64,000 nt of DNA from Flaccisagitta enflata (GCA_965153355.1 OZ231126.1:4402001-4466000); one strand, 5' to 3'; positions 1 through 10,699 are shown, counted from the first letter of the stretch. Numbers and translations: made by a program. The notes: generated by a model not told the origin, from the sequence alone.

Positions 1-2
1 TT

Positions 3-320
3 TGGGGTCGTCCTCAGGCGATGACCAATCAGAGCCTCGATCGGCCTCACACTCTGCCTTGTAAAGTCAACGGCAGCTTTGGCAGCGTCACAGTTCGGCT
101 CGTTCCGGCGCCGAGAGGATCTGGCTGTGGATCAGCGCCTCTGGTGGTGCAAAGGTCGGTCAGGAGATGGCTATTCAGCAGTAGGGCATTTCGTCCGGTG
201 TCAGCGTAACGAGGGTATGGCCACGTTTCAGCTCGCCCGATGCTACGATTTAAGCTATGTGGATCCGTCGTTACAAGGAGTTAGACAAATGACAGAAGCT
301 TTTGTAGCGTCACATTCATC
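3..320 (+). pseudogene. RPS2: Ribosomal protein S2 (uS5 family) C-terminal relic, frameshifted
   Basis: Reading from base 3 gives PHTLPCKV, then a Gly-Ser-Val stretch, then [11 protein letters not shown]. This is the C-terminal-domain core of eukaryotic RPS2 (uS5), a 40S subunit protein; the family has PHTVPCKV and VRLIPAPRGTG at these places. After about base 165 the frame breaks: the family's Cys-Tyr segment lines up only in frame 1 (GDGYSAVG), and the DNA between the two anchors is about 11 nt shorter than expected. Frame 1 then gives MATFQLARCYDLSYVDP, resembling the family's KATF..TYSYLTPDLW. The first frame stops at 207-209. No intron separates the parts, which fits a retrocopy, though an exon fragment is possible. 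The window edge cuts the 5' side, and similarity fades after about 300. The identity of the core is clear; calling it dead rests on the frame change and the degraded conserved residues. Confidence 0.62.
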
Positions 321-365
321 TTGTCCCATTCATAGGAATGTTAGACCAAAGATGGCGGCTTTCTT

Positions 366-601
366 AGTGTCACAGATCATCTTTCTTTCTTTCTTTCTTT
401 CTTTCTTTTTCTCTTGATTTCAAGCTTGTTTTCTTTCTTGCTTTTCCTCACATTCTTGTTTTCTTCCTTTCTTTTCCTCACATTCGTGTTTTCTTCCTTT
501 CTTTTCCTCACATTCGTGTTTTCTTCCTTTCTTTCTTGCTTGCTTGCTTTCTTTCTTACTCTCTTGTTTTCTTTCTTTCTTGCTTTCTTTCTTCCTTTTT
601 T

Positions 602-641
<40 letters not shown>

Positions 642-650
642 TCAGAATTT
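366..650. repeat. (TTTC)n pyrimidine tract
   Basis: Two pure TTTC runs (about 377-412 and 594-645) flank degenerate pyrimidine-rich DNA with three copies of a CTTTTCCTCACATTCGTGTT-like unit. All long open frames here are simple-sequence frames, not genes. Confidence 0.9.
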
Positions 651-724
651 TGTTGCTGTCTGGAGTGGAAGACGCTTACTTCATTTCTCATGGCCCGACT
701 TTGGATTTGGGATTTCTGTGCAAA

Positions 725-1116
725 GCCACGCTCAACGCACTCAGAGAGACATTCGCTCATTTTCAGGTGAGCCACACTCAATGCACTCAGAGAGACATTC
801 GCTCATTTTCAGGTAAGCCACGCTCAACGCACTCAGAGAGACATCCGCTCATTTTCAGGGGAGCCACGTTCAACGCACTTAGAGAGACATTCGCTCATTT
901 TCAGGGGAGCCACGCTCAACGCACTTAGAGAGACATTCGCTCATTTTCAGGTGAGCCACGCTCAACGCACTTAGAGAGACATTCGCTCATTTTCAGGTGA
1001 GCCACGCTCAACGCACTCAGAGAGACATTCGCTCATTTTCAGGTGAGCCACGCTCAACGCACTCAGAGAGACATACGCTCATTTTCAGGTGAGCCACGCT
1101 CAACGCACTCAGAGAG
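725..1116 (+). repeat. 46-bp minisatellite, about 8.5 units, each with CAG|GTGAGC
   Basis: Units begin at 725, 771, 817, 863, 909, 955, 1001, 1047 and 1093, exactly 46 bp apart. The core reads GCCACGCTCAACGCACTCAG followed by an AGAGACATTCGCTC stretch and TTTTCAGGTGA. Every full unit therefore has a pyrimidine-type acceptor (TTTTCAG) directly abutting a donor-like GTGAGC, or GGGAGC in two units. The array lies upstream of the first recognised exon of the 1.4-6.0 kb gene. Confidence 0.9.
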
Positions 1117-1297
1117 CCATGTTAGACTGCTAGTAAATCATCTTGTCATCAATTATGACCATATATGAAAATGATTACTATCCAATGGGCTCCTTTAAAT
1201 GATTTTGTTCATTTTTCGGTGATGTTTATGGAGAAGCGCTTACTCTCAGGCATTAATCAAACGCATTTCAAATTATCCTCTCCGACCTTCGTTCCAC

Positions 1298-1442
1298 GAT
1301 CTCCATTCATGTTTATCTCTGTTCTTTTCAAGGAGGAAGTGTTCCGCATCACTAGAGCTTCTTTCTTCTCCGATCTCCATTTATATGTATCTCTATTCTT
1401 TTCAAGGAGGAAGTGTTTCGTATCACTCAAGCGTCTCAGCGC
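1298..1442 (+). repeat. 72-bp tandem duplication spanning an exon start
   Basis: A unit starting CGATCTCCATT, running through the acceptor-like TTCTTTTCAAG and the codons for EEVFRIT, occurs at 1298 and again at 1370. The second copy leads into the open exon at 1407; the first diverges after EEVFRITRAS. The exon's 5' border has thus been locally duplicated, leaving a decoy acceptor 72 bp upstream. Confidence 0.8.
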
Positions 1443-1518
1443 CACTTAGCTCCGGAAATGGAAGAGATGCTTCCTTGGGCAAGATCTGATTTCATCCACG
1501 AAGCCGAAATGAAAAATG
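1407..1518 (+). CDS. Candidate internal exon A, gene of unknown function
   Basis: Open from an acceptor-like TTCTTTTCAAG to a consensus donor (AATG|GTGAGT). It encodes 37 residues beginning EEVFRITQASQRHLAPEMEE and continuing MLPWARSDFIHEAEMKN, and ends in phase 1. The composition is non-repetitive and GC-richer than its surroundings. Joined to exon B at 1971 the frame continues as KN-VNRRLLEAQ. I do not recognise a family. No initiator exon was identified upstream; 1120-1400 could hold more 5' coding but shows no second convincing border. The AAG acceptor is slightly weak, and the duplicated copy at 1335 could be used instead. Confidence 0.5.
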
Positions 1519-1689
1519 GTGAGTTTATCGGCGTATCCAATCATGCAATCATTTAAATCATCCAATCAACCAAATTTAAGAACATGTCTCTGTCCCTTCT
1601 CATCGTTGGTTCTGTTTCTTTCCGTCTTTCTAAACGACTACGCCTTTGTTTCCCGGCTGTTTTAAATATATCTTTGTTTCTTCCTTTCT

Positions 1690-2259
<570 letters not shown>

Positions 2260-2865
2260 GTAAGCTTGCCTTCGCCAGTGTCTGCCCCAAATGCTACATC
2301 GCAGTTTGAAGCAGCAGCAACAGCAAAAGTTTGTTCCTTCAAGGTAAGCTTGCATTTGCCAATGTCTGCCCCAAATTCTACATCGCAGTTTGAAGTAGCA
2401 ACAACAGCAAATGTTTGTTCCTTCAAGGTAAGTTAGCATTTGCGAGTGTTTTAGCTGCCGACGCTACATCGCAGCTTGAAGCGGCATCGACAGCAGAAGT
2501 TTGTTCATTTGAGGTAAGTTGGTGTTCGCGAATGTTTCCGCTGCAAATGCCGTTCCACAGTTTGAAACTACAATTACAGCAAAAGGTGATTCCTTCTAGA
2601 AATTTCTTCTTCTTATTCTTCTTCCCTTTCTCTGTCCTCTACTTCATCTCTCTCTCCCTCATCTCTCTTCCTCAACATCTCCCTTTTCCTCATCACCTCT
2701 CTCCTCGTCATTATCTCTCTCTTCCTCATCATCTCTCTTCCTCATCTCTTTCTTCCTCGTCATCTCTCCTCATCTCTCTCTTCTTCATCATCTCCTTCAA
2801 CTTCTACTGCTTCTCTCCTTCTTTCCTCTTTCTCTTCCTTCCTTTCTTCATAGCCCCTCCTTCAC

Positions 2866-3391
2866 TTTTTGGGCAGCGGCCCCAAAGGGCCGATGTCCTG
2901 TAGAACACAGGGGGGAATTTCCAGACGTCCGTCCGTCCATCCCCCCCCCCCCGTTGGCCATCAAGACCTCAAATTTGCCCTCCCAGCCCCCAATTTAGCC
3001 TTCGAGGCCTCAAATCAGCCTTCCAGGCTTATAATCAGCCCCCTCAGCCTCAAATCTGCCCTCCAGACCTCAAATCTGCCCTCCAGACCTTCAATTAGCC
3101 TCTTAAGCATCAAACCAGCCCTCTGTGGCTCAAATTTGCCCTCAAAACCTCAAATCTGCTCTCCAAGCCTTAATTCTGCCCTCCAGCCTTCAAATATGCC
3201 CTCAGTGGCCTAAATTAGTCATCTAAGGCCTGAAATATGACCCCTCAGGACGTCTGGAAATTCCCCCCTATGTTCTACAGGACATCGGCCCTTTGGGGCC
3301 GCTGCCCTGCTCTCACTCCACTTCATCACTGAATCACTCCCAGCAGGGCATCGGGTACCGCTGACCATGTGCGATCCTTGGATGACTAGTT
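2866..3391 (+). mobile_element. Arm-minisatellite element, copy 1 (complete)
   Basis: The left arm (2866-2928, starting TTTTTGGGCAGCGGCCCC) and right arm (3248-3307) are inverted copies of about 60 bp sharing GATGTCCTGTAG and GGAATTTCCAGACGTCC. Between them is a degenerate 20-bp array of CCTCAAATCTGCCCTCCAG type. Beyond the right arm is an about 85 bp single-copy tail ending GGGTACCGCTGACCATG and GATCCTTGGATGACTAG. The copy interrupts the start of the pyrimidine-rich 22-bp array. No coding capacity. Superfamily unknown. Confidence 0.75.
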
Positions 3392-3394
3392 CAA

Positions 3395-4475
3395 TATTCA
3401 TTGCCCCTCCCTCTCTTCTTCATTGCCCCTCCTTCCCTTCATTGCCCCTCCTTTCCTTCTTCATTGCCCCTCATTTCCTTCTTCATTGCCCCTCCTTCCC
3501 TTATCTATTTCCCCTCCTTCCCTTTTTCATTGCCCCTCCCTTCTTCATTGACCCTCCCTCCCTTTTTTCATGCGCCTCCTTCCTTTCTTCATTGCCCCTC
3601 CTCTCCTTCATTGCCCCTCCTTGCCTTCTTTGTTGCCCCTCCTTGCCTTCTTGATTGCCCCTCCTTTCCTTCTTTACTTCTCCTTCCCTTCTTCATTGCC
3701 CCTCCTTCCCTTCTTCATTGCCCCTCCCTTCTTCTTCATTGCCCCTCCCTTCTTCATTGCCCCTCCTTCCCTTCTCCATTGCCCCTCCTTCCCTTCTCCA
3801 TTGCCCCTCCTTCCCTTCATCATTGCCCCTCCCTTCTTCATTACCCCTCCTTGCCTTCTTCATTACCCCTCCTTGCCTTCTTCATTGCCCCTACCTTCGT
3901 TCTTCATTACCCCTCTCCTTCCTTTCTTCATTGCCCCTTCTTCATTGCCCCTCCTTCCCTTCTTCATTACCCCTTCTTCCCTTCCTCATTGCCCCTCCTT
4001 CCCTTCTTCATTGCCCCTCCTCACCTTATTCATTGCCCCTCCTCGCCTTCTTCATTGCCCCTCCTTCCCTTCTTCATTGCCCCTCCTCGCCTTCTTCATT
4101 GCCCCTCCTTCCCTTCTTCATTGCCCCTCCTTCCCTTCTTCATTGCCCCTCCTTCCCTTCTTCATTGCCCCTCCTTCCCTTCTTCATTGCCCCTCCTTCC
4201 CTTCTTCATTGCCCCTCCTTCCCTTCTTCATTGCCCCTCCTTGCCTTCTTCATTGCCCCTCCTTCCCTTCTTCATTGCCCCTCCTTCCCTTCTTCATTGC
4301 CCCTCCTCGCCTTCTTCATTGCCCCTCCTTGCCTTCTTCATTGCCCCTCCTTGCCTTCTTCATTGCCCCTCCTTCCCTTCTTCATTGCCCCTCCTTCCCT
4401 TCTTCATTGCCCCCTCCCTCTTCATTACCCCTCCAACCTTCTTCATTGCCCCTCCTGCCTTCCAATGCCCCTCCT
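3395..4475 (+). repeat. 22-bp minisatellite of CCTTCTTCATTGCCCCTCC type
   Basis: About 48 copies of a 22-bp pyrimidine-rich unit (core CTTCATTGCCCCTCC). Because 22 is not a multiple of three, all three plus frames are open and read as Pro/Ser/Leu/Phe/Ile-rich repeats; none looks like a real protein. It sits in the intron between exons B and C and supplies a very long polypyrimidine tract before the acceptors at 4480-4562. Confidence 0.93.
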
Positions 4476-4562
4476 CAGTTCTTCGATTCCGATCGAAGTC
4501 CGCTTCATTGCCCCCTGATGCGATCAACAACAACAGTAGCAACAACAACAACAACAGTGCAG

Positions 4563-4684
4563 CAACAGCAACAGCGGCGGCGGTAAAGATGGCGCCCCAG
4601 GCAGCGGCATCGATGGCGGAAACGAAGTCGGCGACTATGCCGGCCCTGATTCGATCTATCGTGTCAATGAAAATACCGACATGA
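4563..4684 (+). CDS. Candidate internal exon C (Asn/Ser/Gly-rich)
   Basis: From an acceptor GTGCAG inside a CAA/CAG tract the frame reads SNSNSGGGKDGAPGSGIDGG, then NEVGDYAGPDSIYRVNENTDM, and ends at ATGA|GTAAGA, a good donor. Entry is phase 2 (matching exon B, giving AG+C = Ser) and exit is phase 1. Other frames in this stretch are Ala/Met-rich by-products. The exact 5' edge is uncertain since several CAG trinucleotides precede it. The GC-rich, mixed-codon sequence after 4575 is the strongest coding evidence. Confidence 0.6.
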
Positions 4685-4699
4685 GTAAGAAATCCAATA

Positions 4700-5461
4700 C
4701 AGTTAAATCCCGCTCCAACGGATTTTTTGAGGATCAATAAATTTTATTTGTTATAAGCAGAATTTTCTTATACCTAATAAGGCTAATATAGTAAATAAGT
4801 TAAGGAAAACAAATTGAAAGGAAAAAGAACTAGTCATCCAAGGATCGCACATGTCAGCGGTACCCGATGCCCTGCTTGGAGTGATTAGCTGAAGAAGCTG
4901 AGTGGGAGCAGGGCAGCGGCCCCAAAGGGCTGATGTCCTGTAGGACACAGGGGTAAATTTCCAGATGTCCTTAGAAAGCACATTTAAGGACTGAGTTGAT
5001 TGATTGGAGAACAGTAATGAGATTAGGGATGAGGGCAGATTTGACCCTGAGAGGGTCATTTTGAGGGCTGAATTGAGACAGATATTAGGTTTGAGAGGTC
5101 TGATTTCAGGCCTGAAATGGTTGATTTTGGGCCTGACAAGGCTGATCTAGTACCATAGTGGGCTGATTTTGGGCTTGAGTCAGCTAATTTAGGATCTAGA
5201 AGCGCTGATTTTGGGCCTGAGAGGGGTGATTTTGGGACTGAGAGGGCTGACTTGGGGCCTGAGAGGGCTGATTTGGGGTCTGAGAGGGCTGATTTGGGGC
5301 CTGAGAGGGGCCTGGGGGGGATGTACGGACATATGTACGGATGTCTGGAAATTCACCCCTGTGTCCTACAGGACATCGGCCCTTTTTGGCCGCTGCCCAA
5401 AAAGCATTGGTTCAAGGCAAAATGCCTTTAAAAGCGGGTCCGTTAGAGCGGGGTTCAACTG
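4700..5461 (+). mobile_element. pogo/Tigger-like MITE in intron C-D, carrying a nested element
   Basis: The ends are CAGTTAAATCCCGCTCCAAC and its imperfect inverse ending GAGCGGGGTTCAACTG, flanked on both sides by TA (4698-4699 and 5462-5463). CAGTTGAACCCCG-type termini with a TA duplication fit Tc1/mariner-group elements, probably pogo-like (family knowledge). Without the insert at 4829-5403 the MITE is about 190 bp, like the clean copy at 36620-36796. Confidence 0.78.
4829..5403 (-). mobile_element. Arm-minisatellite element, copy 2 (complete, nested)
   Basis: Minus-strand copy. The tail comes first (CTAGTCATCCAAGGATCGCA, AGCGGTACCC), then an arm at 4911-4972, a degenerate GAGGGCTGATTTTGGGCCT array of about 20 bp period (5080-5320), and the second arm at 5338-5403 ending GGCCGCTGCCCAAAAA. 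Same termini as copy 1. Inserted within the MITE at 4700-5461, so it is the younger of the two. Confidence 0.8.
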
Positions 5462-5550
5462 TACTATGAAAACATTAAATCACATAGCTTGATAAATTCA
5501 ATAATTCATTGTTTCTCTCCTTTACTTTCTGACTTTTCTGTTCATGTCAG

Positions 5551-6011
5551 CTCCGGAAGTGTGTCTCTCTCTTCGGCCTCGTCCTTCGACCGTCGAAGTC
5601 ATCACAGATCCGTCGGAAGATGGAACCGACGCCAACTCTTCTACTTCCTCCTCCTCCTCCTCCTCCTCTTCCTCCGCCGACTCTCAATTGGACTCTCCCT
5701 GGAGATCTCTAGCTCCGGCATTTAAAACCTCAATCGCCGCTGTCTCAGCCCCCGCCGCCACTGCCTTACGCTCCGCCGCCGCTACTGCCTCAGTCTTCTC
5801 CGCTACTGTCTCAGTCCCTGCCGCTACTGTCTCAGTCCCCGCCGCCACTGCCCCAGTCCTATCCGCTACTGCCCCAGTCCCAGCCGCTACGGTTGTGTCG
5901 TCTGTGGCCCCAATCATCGCCGCTGCCACTGTCTCAACCACTCCTCTTCCCCCTCCTCAAGTGGCCGATGCGTCTTCGTCATCGGAAGTGGGCTCTGCAA
6001 ACGCCGATTGA
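5551..6011 (+). CDS. Candidate terminal exon D (Ser- and Ala-rich C-terminus)
   Basis: Acceptor TTCATGTCAG at 5541-5550. The phase-1 G/A from exon C plus CT gives Thr, then PEVCLSLRPRPSTVEVITDP, SEDGTDANSST, a run of Ser, ADSQLDSPWRSLAPAFKTS, an about 80-residue Ala/Val/Pro/Ser repeat region (SVPAATVSVPAAT, with TCC GCT ACT GCC type 18-24 nt repeats), and VADASSSSEVGSANAD before a TGA at 6009-6011. GC content is much higher than the flanks, and synonymous variation among Ala and Ser codons supports coding. The extreme composition suggests a disordered tail. No AATAAA signal is evident in the next 600 bases. Function unknown. Confidence 0.62.
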
Positions 6012-6759
6012 AGATTGGCATCGAGAGTGGGCTGTGCAATCGCCGATTGTAGGCTTTTTACGCGATTTTTTGTGTACTTGGTTTGGATTTTGGGAATGTT
6101 TGTGATGAAACCATTTGGTGGTTATTTAGGAATTCAGGTTTCACTTCAAGAAACTGGAGTTAGGAGGAAAGGGGGCATGACGTTAAATGGAGGAGGAAAG
6201 GGGGCATGACGTAAAATGGATATTCGTCGGATGTCTGTATATCGAGAAAGCTGGCACGCGCCAAAAAAAAAGACTAATGGAGGAGTGGGGGGGGGAGGGG
6301 GGGGGCAAGAACGAGAAGATCGGTTTGGTTTTATTGAGTTATTGACTTCTGTCATCGGCATCTGTGATTTTCCGTAATTTAATTAATTTGGCGCTTGCCA
6401 CATTATTTCTATTATAATTTGGCGCTTGCCACATTATAATTATCCTACGTCGCCGCGTTAACTCGCATTTTACTTTTTACAGTGTAGTGGGGTTGCGAGA
6501 GGCAAATTTATTTAAATGTATCAATTTGTTGGTGATATTGAATCCCATTATCACATTCTTTGTCGTATCGTTAGTAATTTTCCTCGGATTTCATTTTGTA
6601 AACGTCTTGTGTATTGTTTTCGATTATCTCCGTGAAAACACTCTTTTAATGGTATAATAAGAATTTTTCCCTCTTACAAATGGCTATTTGATTGTGAGCA
6701 AGGTGTAAGATAAAACAAAATTGGTTAAATCAAACAGACAAGAGTTATATCGAGCATAC
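6012..6759. other. Non-coding, with two small direct duplications
   Basis: No gene seen. A 27-bp unit containing GGAAAGGGGGCATGACGT is repeated at about 6168 and 6195, and AATTTGGCGCTTGCCACATT is repeated at 6387 and 6417. The remainder is AT-rich single-copy-looking DNA, possibly the 3' untranslated and downstream region of the preceding gene. Confidence 0.6.
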
Positions 6760-7387
6760 TAACAGCTCTCAGAAATATATAGAAATTATTATTTCTTCTT
6801 GTCCATTTTATACTAGACCAATATTGACCTGAGGAATCAACTCAGACTGTTAATAATGCTCTCAGGTCGATTTTTCGATCCCCATGGCCTAAGGTTCTTA
6901 GGTCAAAAACCATATAAGGTCAAATTTTCAAAATTTGAAATGTGCATATCTGATTGCAGATTCAGAATCTTTGTAAAAAACTGTATGTTGAAAGTGCCTT
7001 TCTTTTTTTAAAATTCCGACCAGAGCATTGTCAAAATTGACGTTTTAGGTCAAAATTAGCGATTTTAAACAAAAGGGCAATTCTTACTCTATTTATACCT
7101 TTAACATCAAATTTGACAATGTTCTAGTTAGAATTTTGAAAAAAGGAAGACACTTTTAACAGGCAGTTTTTTACAAGGATTCTGAATCTGCAATCAAATA
7201 TGTATATTTCTGATTTTGAAAATTTGACTTTATATGGTTTTTGACCTGAGAACCTAAGGCCATGGGGATCGAAAAATTGACCTGAGAACATTTCTGATAG
7301 TCTGAGTGGATTCCCCACCTCAATATTGGTCTAGTCTCAAATGTACGATAACAAGTCATGATTTTTGATAATTTCTGAGAGCTGTTA
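6760..7387. mobile_element. Mutator-like foldback MITE with long TIRs
   Basis: The two halves are inverted copies of about 280 bp (outermost TAACAGCTCTCAGAAAT and its inverse; both halves share GACCAATATTGA, TCGATCCCCATGGCC and CAAAAACCATATAA) around an about 60 bp loop. A perfect 10-bp direct repeat TCGAGCATAC flanks it at 6750-6759 and 7388-7397. Long TIRs with 9-11 bp target duplications are typical of MULE-derived elements (family knowledge). No transposase is present. An RNA from it would fold into a long hairpin. Confidence 0.83.
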
Positions 7388-7397
7388 TCGAGCATAC

Positions 7398-8450
7398 ATT
7401 TTATCATTCAATCAGTAGATCTCTTAATAAAAATATCTGGTTGCTTCATTCATTCATCAAATTACATCCACTTGTTCATTCCTCGCGATTTGGTTTCATC
7501 CCATCCTTCATCACTCTTTTGTCGGGGTGCAAATGAAGACAAAATTTGATTTTCATTCATTACAAATTGTTATATTTAGTTCTTTGAATAGGTAATGAAA
7601 TTTGTATTTCAATTTTTCATATTCCTGATTTTATTGAAAATACTATGAAATAATTATCTAATAAAATGTTTTCATTGCATATTCAAAAAGATTGTAGTTA
7701 TGCAATAAAACGTGTATATTTCTTTCAAAAATAAGAGAAAAAATTCAGAAAGCTGGTAAAATTATAATTTTGCTTCTCAGCGCAATATTTTGCATTTCAA
7801 AATGCATGGCCCTCATCTCTCGTTCTGTATCTTTTTAGATATATGCCGTGGTTTTTGAAAATCACAATTTTTGAATCTCTATGTAAAATTATAGTTTCAT
7901 CTAGATTATGTTAGATGGTAAAATAAAAGTTTCTTTGCTGACTTTTATCCCTGTTTTAATCTCACTCAAATAGATTTCAGGGGATCAACAAATTTTATTT
8001 GTTATAAATGGAATGGAATGGAATAAAAGAGATTAAAAATTATTATCTGTTTATAAGTAAAATTTTGTTTAAAGTGGGTTTGTTGGAGCGGGGTTCAAAT
8101 GTATAGATACATTTTCTTTCATATGCAAAATTAGTTTAGATATTAACTAAATGTCGTACAAATTATTCAAATTGATAAAATTAATATTATTTGAAAAAAT
8201 ATGATGACTTATCAAATTCTGTCTTCGTTTGCACTCCGACATATTCTTGTTTATTGTCATTCTTGTAACATTTTTTTCTCACGGGCTTCATTCATTCATC
8301 CAGTTATTTTCCGAAACTTTTCTTGCCGCATAAAAGTCTATCAAGTCTATCATTCAACCAACCTTATGTATACATAAGTCACTTTATGAATAAAGTAACA
8401 CGATAGAGAGAAAAAAATAAAGGTGAAACGGTTTCGCTTTCATCACTCCC
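7398..8450. mobile_element. AT-rich non-coding stretch with a pogo-like MITE relic at about 7972-8107
   Basis: No gene seen. The relic has TTTCAGGGGATCAACAAATT on the left and GGAGCGGGGTTCAAATGTA on the right, resembling the element at 36620-36796, but the left terminus is eroded. Confidence 0.55.
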
Positions 8451-8555
8451 TCTTCAGAAAATAAACTCAACTAGAGAGAGGTAACCAGGATTAAATGAAG
8501 AAAAAAAACGTATCTCATGAAAGATGCTCTTATGTTCGAACCCTGAAACAATTTC

Positions 8556-8700
<145 letters not shown>

Positions 8701-8859
8701 CGGGTTCTCTTTTTTCGCTGGATTCTTCGAGGACCATCAGTGTTAGGAACAGCCTTTTGGTTTAGGGCTATCGAATTTGGCTGTTTGAGCTTCACAGTCG
8801 GCGCCGGCGGAGGAATGATAGAATCCCTCAAAATCGACCCGGTTAAGAAAGAATCTTAG

Positions 8860-8935
8860 TCCAACGGAATCTTCCTTCGAAATAAACCGGAAGTGACCCA
8901 ATTTGCTGACCGGAAGTGGCGTGGGAAAGCGTTTT
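8860..8935 (+). promoter_or_regulatory. Two ETS-type sites in a GC-rich island (possible promoter)
   Basis: ACCGGAAGTGACC (about 8888) and ACCGGAAGTGGCG (about 8911) are two copies, 23 bp apart, of the ETS-factor consensus ACCGGAAGT, which is common in animal housekeeping promoters. The surrounding 8740-9000 is GC-richer than its neighbours and lies between (CT)n and (GA)n tracts. Frames across it (for example minus strand 8743-8988) encode no recognisable protein. The promoter call is inference only. Confidence 0.3.
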
Positions 8936-9023
8936 CGAGCTGCCGAGAACTCTTTTCTGCCTTGTACCCTGCGTAGGGTTAAATCCAAATTGACGGTGTG
9001 ATAGGGTTTGGCTAAAAGGAAGG

Positions 9024-9028
<5 letters not shown>

Positions 9029-9099
<71 letters not shown>

Positions 9100-9150
9100 T
9101 TCGTGTGTGTTTTTCGATAGAGTATTTCCCTGCTTTTTTTTGGCTAGTTG

Positions 9151-9210
<60 letters not shown>
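9029..9210. repeat. (GA)n and (CT)n pair in opposite orientation
   Basis: A (GA)n run at 9029-9092 and a (CT)n run at 9153-9206 are separated by about 60 bp, so a transcript could form a GA:CU hairpin. Confidence 0.92.
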
Positions 9211-9214
<4 letters not shown>

Positions 9215-9520
9215 GCCCAAATCTCGAGTGTCTCTGTCTCTCCCTCTCTCTAATCCATGCGCAATGCTTTTTTTTTCTACTCTTCTCTCCCTACTTCCCT
9301 AAGCCTATCTCCATCTCATCGTGAGAAAAAAAAAAAAAAAGAATCCTGATAAAGAAAGGAAGTAGATAATAAAAATTATAAAACGTTTTTTTTTTCTCCA
9401 TCGGTGGCGCGCGTTTCTTTATATTACCTTTAAACGTCTCGACGTTTTTTTGCCAACAACGCATCTCTCAAACCCTGATAGGGTAGGATTACATAGGATT
9501 ACATTGGATTACATTAGATA

Positions 9521-9619
9521 TTATATCGTTATCGACGCATTTTTGATGATCCTGTAAATCTCGTCTCTAAAACTCGGCGTTTCAATGATACATAAACCAG
9601 GATCATCCGCCTTAGCCAT
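9521..9619 (-). CDS. Short ORF or first exon, 32 codons, unknown
   Basis: Minus-strand ATG in the strong context GCGCGCCATGG, preceded by GC-rich DNA rich in CG. It reads MAKADDPGLCIIETPSFRDE then IYRIIKNASITI and stops at 9521-9523. The composition looks protein-like, but I recognise no family and see no convincing donor. It may be the start of a spliced gene running leftward, or chance. Confidence 0.25.
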   Translation of the reverse strand: MAKADDPGLCIIETPSFRDEIYRIIKNASITI

Positions 9620-9779
9620 GGCGCGCGCGTCTTTCGAGGCCGCGTTACATGACTGACCCTAACGTCCTGAGAGTTGTTCAACATTTGCTGTGGTGAAGTC
9701 CCGATGTGGCCCGAGTCGAGGTGTAGAACGCGAACGGGATCATAGGTGTAGAAGGGGACCACAGCTTTGACCTATTTTG

Positions 9780-10690
9780 CTGCAGATAGCCTTTTTATGT
9801 ATCCTGGCATTATGTTTATGTTGAGAAGCAGCATGATGCCCATGGCTGATTTCGGAAGCAGAAGATTTTAGGGGGAGAGTTGCGTTGGCTAGGGGTGGGT
9901 TAATGGGTTGGGTTTATGGGCAGTGAAGGTTTGAGTTGCGAGGTAGGTTTAGGTTTCGAGGTAGGGTTGGGTTTAGGGGCACAGTTAAGTTGATAGTAGT
10001 GTTGTACATCAATAAGAGCGTTAAAATAAGTGTGGCCCTCTCTTAAACCTTTTTCAAGTCCAGCTTAGCGAGCTGGTCGGCTGAGATTGAATTGTTCGGC
10101 CTGTTGAACTCGGGCAAGGGCCATACTAGACTATGTATGACTTTCATTGTCTGCCAGCCGCGTGCCAAATGACTAGCGCTGTTGTCTCTCCTAGGCCACG
10201 GACGCATCTCTATAAGAGGCTCTGTCCGTCCGTCGGTTGGTCCGTTGGTTCATTTCGTCTGTCCAAAAATCGCGTTTCTCGGCTATTTTTGGCCACAATG
10301 AGATCTTTTGCCGAATCGACTGATCGACATCTATGTTTTGAGAGCCGCCTTGATTAAGTCGTTGTCTTTGTCTGTTTGTCCATCTGTCTCTCCTTATATG
10401 TCACATAATCAATATACGTAGGTCGGACACATCGTTGCCCGGTCGGGCTTGTTGATATTGACACCACTAAATGGTGCCGCTTACCAAGAAGTAGGGCAAC
10501 ACTCGCTTCCCAACTTTTCAAATGGAATAGGACTTTGCAATGGCCGGCCTGGAAGTCAGAAAGACCAGGTGGTTGCGATTGGGCTCGAGGTTGGGGCCAA
10601 GCCAAACTGATGGAATGATGGATACGATCCATGTTGTCCCCGACGAACAGTTTTCGTCGGTGACTATGTGATAGCAGTGATGTGTAGTCT
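9780..10690. other. No gene; G-rich degenerate tract and a GGTY-hairpin relic
   Basis: 9870-9985 has loosely spaced GGTTTAGG/GGGTTGGG runs. Around 10193-10270 a decayed GGTY-hairpin head is visible (CATCTCTATAAGAGGC, then CCGTCGGTTGGTCCGTTGG). The rest shows no supported feature. Confidence 0.45.
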
Positions 10691-10699
10691 GTTCGTTTG

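Noticed and set aside
3395-4684. Long plus-strand frames of up to 427 codons rich in Pro, Ser, Leu and Phe
   Set aside because: They are three-frame readings of the 22-bp pyrimidine array; all frames are open, and the real-looking exon C uses yet another frame.
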